From the IMG/VR virus record IMGVR_UViG_3300032294_002010, positions 1 to 29,826 of that record: a stretch of DNA of 29,826 nt. One strand, given 5' to 3'. The notes under the pieces are model-generated. The model was not told the DNA's origin, did no database searches, and worked only from the letters and a program-made list of their open reading frames with translations. Positions within the stretch are counted from its first letter, which is position 1; each line of letters begins with the position of its first letter. A program made the translations under genes and the position numbers. Below are positions 25,427-29,826 of the stretch, piece after piece. Source of the stretch: a virus.

Positions 25427-25879
25427 ATGAAAGAGCAGAATGATGTAACAAAGGTTGAATTCTTAATGACACTTAACAATAATTTTGTTGTCCAAAGGTT
25501 TTTTAACGTTAAAGGGTATAACCCCGATGTTAAAAATAGCTTGGAGTTGTATGGGTATATTAAAGATTTATCCAATGAATTACAAACAAAATTAAGAAAC
25601 AAGTGTATGGTTTATATGTTGGACAATAGATTCCAAATTGAAGAAGACCCAACCGTATTAGACACATCAAACACAGACGGACCTGAAGTATTTAACATTA
25701 TTTTAAAGGTCGGAAATGAGACAATTTGTCATAGAATTATTGATGCTAAATTATATCCACCAAAGGTAAGATACACCCTGGATATACGCCCATCCATAAA
25801 ATCTATTTTAAGAGAACTAACTGACATTTTATCAGAGAAAAATTTATCTTTTAACTACTTGAATTATTCATTAGCTTAA
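25427..25879 (+). CDS. Hypothetical protein between exonuclease and helicase (150 aa)
   Basis: A complete 150-aa frame that starts 4 bases after the exonuclease stop. The sequence mixes strands and helices (KVEFLMTLNNNFVVQRFFNV, KGYNPDVKNSLELYGYIKDL, then EVFNIILKVGNETICHRIID) without any motif I recognise. The position between RNase H-like and helicase genes suggests a replication accessory protein (helicase loader or a transcriptional/replication adaptor), but this is guesswork from context. No signal peptide or membrane segment. Leader is A/T-only. Confidence 0.7.
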   Translation: MKEQNDVTKVEFLMTLNNNFVVQRFFNVKGYNPDVKNSLELYGYIKDLSNELQTKLRNKCMVYMLDNRFQIEEDPTVLDTSNTDGPEVFNIILKVGNETICHRIIDAKLYPPKVRYTLDIRPSIKSILRELTDILSEKNLSFNYLNYSLA

Positions 25880-25881
25880 CA

Positions 25882-25889
25882 GTATTTAT
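25882..25889 (+). promoter_or_regulatory. TATTTAT motif, candidate phage promoter element (copy 9)
   Basis: GTATTTAT followed by TAGTAA begins 36 nt before the helicase ATG. It is the only copy with a G in the first position. Confidence 0.35.
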
Positions 25890-25917
25890 TAGTAAATCAC
25901 ATTAAAATCTATTCAAT

Positions 25918-28314
25918 ATGTCAGACAAAAAAAACTTCGGATACTTAGGAAATACTTTTCAAATTCAATTAATAAACAATATTATTACATACAAAGATTT
26001 CGCTAATTCTATCCTTGAAGTAATTGAACCTAACTATTTTGATAATCAATATTTTAAGATTATTTGTCAAATGATTAAAGAATATTACTCAAAATATGAG
26101 CATACTCCGACATTTGATACCTTAGAACAATTAACCAAGTCAGAAATAACATCTGCAATGGCTCAAAAGAGCATTTTAGATACGTTGATGCAAATTAAAA
26201 ATGTGTCTGACGAAGGGGCTATGTTTGTTCAAGAAAAAGCATTAAAATTTTGTAAACAGCAAGAGCTCCAAAAAGTAATGACTAAAGCACAATCAATCAT
26301 CGACAAAGGTGATTTTGAAAGTTATGATAAGTTGGAAGAAATGGTAAGGGGGGCACTACAAGTTGGTGAAGTTGATAAAGGAACAAGTGATGTATTTTTT
26401 AACCTTGATGAGGTTTTGGACGACGATTACAGACACCCAATTCCATTAGGTATACCTGGTATTGATAACCTTTTAAAAGGAGGATTAGCCAAAGGAGAAA
26501 TTGGTGTATTTTTAGCACCAACAGGTGTTGGTAAAGCACTACCTATCAGTGAGCCAGTACTTTGCCCAAATGGTTGGTTAAAAATTGGTCAGTTAAATGT
26601 TGGGGATTATGTAATAGGTTCAGATGGAAAAAAACAAATAGTTACTGGCGTATACCCACAAGGAGTAAGACCAATTTATAAAGTTGAATTTACAGATGAT
26701 ACTTTTGTGTATTGTGACGAAGAACATCTATGGAGTGTGAATACACTAAATATGAGAACTAAAAAAATAAGAAAAAAAGGTAAATCAATCTATTCCCCTG
26801 ACAATGGTTATATTACGGTTAAAACAATGGATATGATAAAAGATATCAAAAAAAGAAATCGTTATAATTATAGATTACCTAATGTTAGTCCGATACAATT
26901 TGAAAAAACACCAATTTCTATAGATCCTTATTTGTTAGGGTTGTTACTGGGTGATGGGAGTATATGTGAAAGTGGTATTAGAATTTCTACAGAAGACGAC
27001 CAAATTTTTAAAAATATTGAACATTTGAACGAACATACTTCATTTAGAACCTATAACTCTAAAGAGAATAAAATAACAAAACAGATTTTTTTAAAGAAAG
27101 AATTAATGTTAAGATTAAAAGAATACGGTTTGTTAAATAAAAAATCTAACAATAAGTTTATACCAAAAGACTTTTTGTATAATTCTTTAGAGAATCGAGT
27201 ATCCTTATTACAAGGTTTATTAGACACTGATGGTTTTGTTAGTAATAATTCAATAACACAATTTTATACTGTTTCTGAACAACTTTCAAAGGATGTTAAA
27301 GAATTGGTATTATCATTAGGAGGGACAATAAGAAAAAGTATAAAAAAACCAACTTATTTGTATAATAATGAACATAAAGAAGGTCAAAAATGTTATGTAT
27401 TAACAATTTCTTTCTGTAATGATATTATACCATTCAGATTGGATAGAAAAATAAATAGATATAAATCTAGAACTAAATATACAAATCAAAAATTTGTTAA
27501 AAGTATTGAGTATAGCCACAATGAAGAAGCGGTTTGTATTAAAGTATCTAATAAAGATGAATTATTTGTAACTAGAGATTATGTATTAACTCACAACACA
27601 ACCTTTACAACCAAAATTGCAAATCACGCATTTAACTTAGGGTATAACGTACTTCAAATATTTTTTGAAGACAACCCAAAAATTATTCAAAGAAAACACT
27701 TTACACTTTGGACTGGTATTCATCCTGATGATTTATCTGAAAATAAAGATGATGTAATGGCTAAAGTTAAACACATTCAGTCAACAAGAAAAAACAAGTT
27801 GATAATGAAAAAATTGGCTTCTGACACCGTATCTATGAATCAGATTAAAAATCAAGTAAGAAAGATGATTGCTGAAGGAACTAAAATCGATATGATTATT
27901 TTAGATTATATTGATTGTGTTGTTCCTGACAAAAGTTTAGGTGATGAATGGAAAAGCGAAGGATCGGTCATGAGAGGATTTGAAGCAATGTGTCACGAAT
28001 TGGACATTGCTGGGTGGACGGCCACACAAGGTAATAGGTGCGTCAAAACTGATACTTTAGTTGATATTGAAGGAAAAGGATTAATACAAATTAAAGATGT
28101 CGTCAAAGGAGATAAAATCCTAACACATTTAGGTTATAGAGATATTACATACATTTTTCCAATTCAAAAACAACCGGTTTATAAAATAAAAACCAAAAGT
28201 GGTAAAGAAATAAATGTTTCAGTAAAACATAAGTTTCCGGTAAAGGATAAAGGGTTCCTTTCAATACAAAGCGGTCTTAATGTTGGTGATAAACTTTTTA
28301 TTAAAAAAACTTGA
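25918..28314 (+). CDS. 41: Replicative helicase (T4 gp41/DnaB-like), N-terminal fragment containing a class 3-like intein and ending in a split-intein N-half
   Basis: A 798-aa precursor. Residues 1-~150 are the helical N-terminal domain of DnaB/gp41 helicases. The RecA-like core begins ~175 with PLGIPGIDNLLKGGLAKGEI and APTGVGK. An intein occupies 207-560, after the Walker A Lys. The core resumes at TTFTTKIANHAF (561), with LQIFFEDNPK, Walker B MIILDYIDCV (659-668, D663) and the motif ending ATQGNR (702-707). At C708 a second, split intein N-half starts (to T798), then a stop. The true N-extein is 353 aa (206 + 147). The missing helicase C-terminus is encoded from 29693 onward behind a C-intein. 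The mature enzyme would unwind DNA at the fork with primase; neither fragment alone can be active because the P-loop and the arginine-finger region must be restored by splicing. Confidence 0.9.
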   Translation: MSDKKNFGYLGNTFQIQLINNIITYKDFANSILEVIEPNYFDNQYFKIICQMIKEYYSKYEHTPTFDTLEQLTKSEITSAMAQKSILDTLMQIKNVSDEGAMFVQEKALKFCKQQELQKVMTKAQSIIDKGDFESYDKLEEMVRGALQVGEVDKGTSDVFFNLDEVLDDDYRHPIPLGIPGIDNLLKGGLAKGEIGVFLAPTGVGKALPISEPVLCPNGWLKIGQLNVGDYVIGSDGKKQIVTGVYPQGVRPIYKVEFTDDTFVYCDEEHLWSVNTLNMRTKKIRKKGKSIYSPDNGYITVKTMDMIKDIKKRNRYNYRLPNVSPIQFEKTPISIDPYLLGLLLGDGSICESGIRISTEDDQIFKNIEHLNEHTSFRTYNSKENKITKQIFLKKELMLRLKEYGLLNKKSNNKFIPKDFLYNSLENRVSLLQGLLDTDGFVSNNSITQFYTVSEQLSKDVKELVLSLGGTIRKSIKKPTYLYNNEHKEGQKCYVLTISFCNDIIPFRLDRKINRYKSRTKYTNQKFVKSIEYSHNEEAVCIKVSNKDELFVTRDYVLTHNTTFTTKIANHAFNLGYNVLQIFFEDNPKIIQRKHFTLWTGIHPDDLSENKDDVMAKVKHIQSTRKNKLIMKKLASDTVSMNQIKNQVRKMIAEGTKIDMIILDYIDCVVPDKSLGDEWKSEGSVMRGFEAMCHELDIAGWTATQGNRCVKTDTLVDIEGKGLIQIKDVVKGDKILTHLGYRDITYIFPIQKQPVYKIKTKSGKEINVSVKHKFPVKDKGFLSIQSGLNVGDKLFIKKT
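26536..27597 (+). mobile_element. Contiguous intein with LAGLIDADG endonuclease in helicase Walker A (class 3-like)
   Basis: The insertion spans A207 to N560 of the ORF (354 aa) between GVGK and TT. It begins ALPISEPVLCPNGW, so residue 1 is Ala rather than Cys or Ser. Block B reads FVYCDEEHLW, with Trp two residues after the His (W66 of the intein). Block F reads EEAVCIKVSN (C334) and the end is YVLTHN (T352, H353, N354), with Thr as +1 residue. Ala1 plus this Trp/Cys/Thr triplet is the signature of class 3 inteins, which form a branched intermediate on the block F Cys. The endonuclease has both LAGLIDADG-type helices: LLGLLLGDGSI (ORF 339-349) and LLQGLLDTDGF (430-440), each with its acidic residue intact, so homing activity is plausible. 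Confidence 0.87.
28039..28311 (+). mobile_element. Split intein, N-terminal half (91 aa)
   Basis: It starts at C708 after extein residues QGNR: CVKTDTLVDIEGKGLIQIKD, then VVKGDKILTHLGYRDITYIF, PIQKQPVYKIKTKSGKEIN and VSVKHKFPVKDKGFLSIQSG, ending LNVGDKLFIKKT before the stop. Blocks A and B are complete, including the block B His (HKFP). It closely resembles, from memory, the gp41-8 split intein N-half (KQPVF...LKSGKKI...HKFPTKDG...SGLKVGD). No blocks F or G are present; they lie at 29564. Confidence 0.9.
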
Positions 28315-28343
28315 GTCGCTGACTAACTTTTCAATTTAACACG

Positions 28344-28351
28344 ATATTTAT
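28344..28351 (+). promoter_or_regulatory. TATTTAT motif, candidate phage promoter element (copy 10)
   Basis: ATATTTAT followed by TATATA begins 13 nt before the ATG at 28357, in the 42-base gap between the split-intein stop and the endonuclease. It could let the endonuclease and the C-intein ORF be transcribed separately from the N-part. Confidence 0.4.
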
Positions 28352-28356
28352 TATAT

Positions 28357-29559
28357 ATGGGAATGTTAACAATTGAAAAGTTTTTGAACTATAAAAAAAT
28401 TAAAGATATAACACATTTGATAACTGAAAAACAATTTTTTGAAATTGAAAAGTTGTTTATATTTTATAACACGGAAACAATAAAAAATAGATTAACAAAT
28501 ATTAGACATTTTATTTTGAATAAGGTTGATGAAAAATGGTTAGGAAGGTTATATATAATAAAAAACAGATTAAAAAACGATGTTTTAAGTGAATATTCTT
28601 GTAAAGTTAGATACGGAAATAATTGGGAAATCAAACAAAATGAAATAAAAGAAAAGGTTAAAATGGATAAAGAAAAATTTATTAGTCTTTATGGTTTAAC
28701 TGAAGGTATTAAAAGATGGAAAGAAAGGAACGAAAAAACTATATCATATGGATTAGATCCTGCAGTTAAAAGATATGGTGAAGTTGAAGGTAAGAAAAGA
28801 TGGGAGTTAACTTTGAAAAAAAAGATTAACACTATGAGTGAACGAAAAAAAATTAAACCATATAGAAATGGTAGAACTTTGTCCGAACATCAAGAAAGAT
28901 ATGGACTTTATGAAGGTTATAATATATGGAAAAAAAAGAATGACAAAGTAAGTTATCGATTTAGTAAACAATATTATATTGATACATACGGTGATATGGG
29001 TAAAGAAATGTGGGAAAAATATTGTTTAAATATGGTAAAAACAACAAAAAATTCTTTTATTGAAAGATATGGAAAAGAAGAGGGAATCCGTAGGTATGAT
29101 TTATTTATTAATCAAATAAAATTTAAAAGTTCTAAAGAATATTATATATCAAAATGGGGTCAAATAGAAGGTTTAGTTAAATATCAAGAATTAATAAATA
29201 AAAAAATTAATAACTTTATTGAAAAATATTCAAAAATATCCCAAAAACTTTTTTGGTCTTTATATGAAAAAATAGATGATTGTGGCAAATGTTATTTTTA
29301 TGAATTAAATAATGAATATACTTTTTATGTTTGGAAAGATGATTTAAAGATTATCAATGTTGATTTTAAAATGGGAAATAAAATAATTGAATTTGATGGT
29401 GATTATTGGCATTCAAATGAACAACAAAAAATAATTGACAAAAAAAGAGATCAATATTTATGTAGTAAGGGGTATAAAGTTTTAAGAGTAAAAGAATCAG
29501 ATTTTAGAAAAAATAGTGGAGAAGTTATTGAAAAATGTTTAAATTTTATAAAAAGTTAA
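28357..29559 (+). CDS. Free-standing Vsr-like homing endonuclease inserted between split-intein halves
   Basis: A 400-aa protein. Residues 1-100 are helical and basic. Residues 108-276 hold six copies of a motif close to RYGxxEGxxRW, probably DNA-contacting modules. The C-terminal ~75 residues form a Vsr-like nuclease: INVDFKMGNKIIEFDGDYWH (D336, E345, D347, D349, H352), then IIDKKRDQYLCSKGYKVLRV (D361, R364, D365) and KESDF before a final helix. This agrees with the endonuclease family described together with fractured split-intein genes in marine metagenomes (Dassa and colleagues, 2009). It would cut helicase alleles lacking the insertion and so carry itself and the split site. Its stop lies 4 bases before the C-intein start. 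Confidence 0.85.
   Translation: MGMLTIEKFLNYKKIKDITHLITEKQFFEIEKLFIFYNTETIKNRLTNIRHFILNKVDEKWLGRLYIIKNRLKNDVLSEYSCKVRYGNNWEIKQNEIKEKVKMDKEKFISLYGLTEGIKRWKERNEKTISYGLDPAVKRYGEVEGKKRWELTLKKKINTMSERKKIKPYRNGRTLSEHQERYGLYEGYNIWKKKNDKVSYRFSKQYYIDTYGDMGKEMWEKYCLNMVKTTKNSFIERYGKEEGIRRYDLFINQIKFKSSKEYYISKWGQIEGLVKYQELINKKINNFIEKYSKISQKLFWSLYEKIDDCGKCYFYELNNEYTFYVWKDDLKIINVDFKMGNKIIEFDGDYWHSNEQQKIIDKKRDQYLCSKGYKVLRVKESDFRKNSGEVIEKCLNFIKS
28678..29184 (+). repeat. Six RYGxxEGxxRW coding repeats in the endonuclease
   Basis: Copies centre on SLYGLTEGIKRW (residues 110-121), KRYGEVEGKKRW (138-149), ERYGLYEGYNIW (180-191), DTYGDMGKEMWE (209-220, shifted), ERYGKEEGIRRY (236-247) and SKWGQIEGLVKY (265-276). 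Spacing is about 27-42 residues. The pattern is a Tyr/Trp-Gly turn followed by a short helix. Confidence 0.8.
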
Positions 29560-29563
29560 AAAA

Positions 29564-29692
29564 ATGGATGAATTAAAATTTTTAGAAATTGATGAAATAG
29601 AATCAATTGAGTTAGTTGGTGAGGAGGACACCATAGATATTACAGTGGATGATACTCATATGTTTTTTGCCAATGAAATTTACACACATAAT
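29564..29692 (+). mobile_element. Split intein, C-terminal half (43 aa)
   Basis: Contains blocks F and G only: IDITVDDTHMFFANEIYTHN followed by Ser +1. Block F lacks the class 3 Cys, and its partner N-half begins with Cys1, so this is a standard class 1 split intein, unlike the intein at 26536. Confidence 0.9.
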
Positions 29693-29826
29693 TCGTCAAT
29701 TGCGTCTGAAGTTGTTACAACAGATCAAATGGGTGGATCAATTAAAAAGGCTCAAGTGGGTCACGTAATTATCACAGTTGCTAAGTCATTACAACAAAAA
29801 GAAATGAATTTGGCAACAATTGCAAT
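29564..29826 (+). CDS. 41: Split-intein C-half plus C-terminal part of replicative helicase (3' truncated by window)
   Basis: An ORF with its own ATG, open to the window end (87 codons plus 2 bases). Residues 1-43 are the C-intein: a short linker (MDELKFLEIDEIESIELV), block F (EEDTIDITVDDTHMFFANEI) and block G YTHN, with Asn43 as the cleaved residue. Residue 44 (S, base 29693) is the +1 nucleophile and begins helicase sequence SSIASEVVTTDQMGGSIKKA, then QVGHVIITVAKSLQQKEMN, matching the C-terminal RecA-core segment that follows the QxNR motif in DnaB-family helicases. Trans-splicing to the 25918 product gives ...TATQGNR-SSIASEV.... The C-intein strongly resembles the gp41-8 C-half. The remaining helicase C-terminus lies beyond the window. 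Confidence 0.9.
   Translation, partial: MDELKFLEIDEIESIELVGEEDTIDITVDDTHMFFANEIYTHNSSIASEVVTTDQMGGSIKKAQVGHVIITVAKSLQQKEMNLATIA

Noticed and set aside
28312-28314. Stop codon after the second intein start as a sequencing error or pseudogene lesion
   Set aside because: A full intact endonuclease gene and a separate C-intein ORF with its own ATG and correct HN-S junction follow, matching the known split-intein arrangement.
1-29826. tRNA genes, CRISPR arrays, insertion sequences or attachment sites
   Set aside because: I saw no cloverleaf-like segments, direct-repeat/spacer arrays, transposase motifs or terminal inverted repeats in the short gaps between genes.

Overview
The window is a piece of a large, T4-related contractile-tailed phage genome (myovirus-type). 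All genes lie on the + strand, coding density is very high, base composition is strongly AT-rich, and no intergenic gap exceeds about 115 bases. The left two thirds encode the tail: sheath C-terminus, tail tube, a tail assembly chaperone with an apparent frameshift, tape measure, and three baseplate genes of which two are giant (1998 and 2166 aa). The right third encodes replication and recombination: gp32-like ssDNA-binding protein, UvsX recombinase, T4 RNase H-like 5'-3' exonuclease and a gp41/DnaB-type helicase. Start codons are preceded by A/T-only leaders with almost no Shine-Dalgarno sequence, and the gene before gp32 is followed by a promoter fitting the Bacteroidota pattern (TTTG, 19 nt, TAnnTTT). 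Together these suggest a Bacteroidota (flavobacteria-like) host; that is inference.

Layout: 2-1258 tail sheath (5' end outside the window); 1373-2896 free-standing homing endonuclease with its own promoter-like motif and terminator; 2952-4042 a 45-aa ORF and a HAD-fold phosphatase-like protein; 4148-4636 tail tube; 4733-5624 chaperone and frameshift extension; 5654-7567 tape measure; 7604-20410 baseplate/hub block with a LysM protein between the two giants; 20436-21351 two small acidic or unknown proteins; 21454-25879 gp32, unknown, UvsX, ribbon-helix-helix protein, HNH endonuclease, exonuclease, unknown; 25918-29826 the fractured helicase gene.

The most striking locus is the helicase. Its Walker A loop is interrupted by a full-length LAGLIDADG intein with the hallmarks of a class 3 intein (Ala at position 1 and a Trp/Cys/Thr triplet). 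A second, split intein breaks the gene in two: the first ORF ends in the N-half, a free-standing Vsr-like endonuclease gene follows, and a separate ORF begins with the C-half and resumes helicase sequence to the window end. Active helicase would need one cis-splicing and one trans-splicing event. Split gp41 inteins with an inserted endonuclease are a known arrangement from marine metagenomes; I am not aware of one combined with a class 3 P-loop intein in the same helicase.

Four different nuclease types (zinc-finger PD-(D/E)XK/Vsr-like, HNH, LAGLIDADG, and Vsr-like with RYG..EG repeats) sit within 30 kb, so this is a genome heavily colonised by homing elements. A short motif, TATTTAT, recurs 13-46 nt upstream of ten genes and is a candidate phage-specific promoter element; it is the reverse complement of the core of the T4 late promoter TATAAATA.
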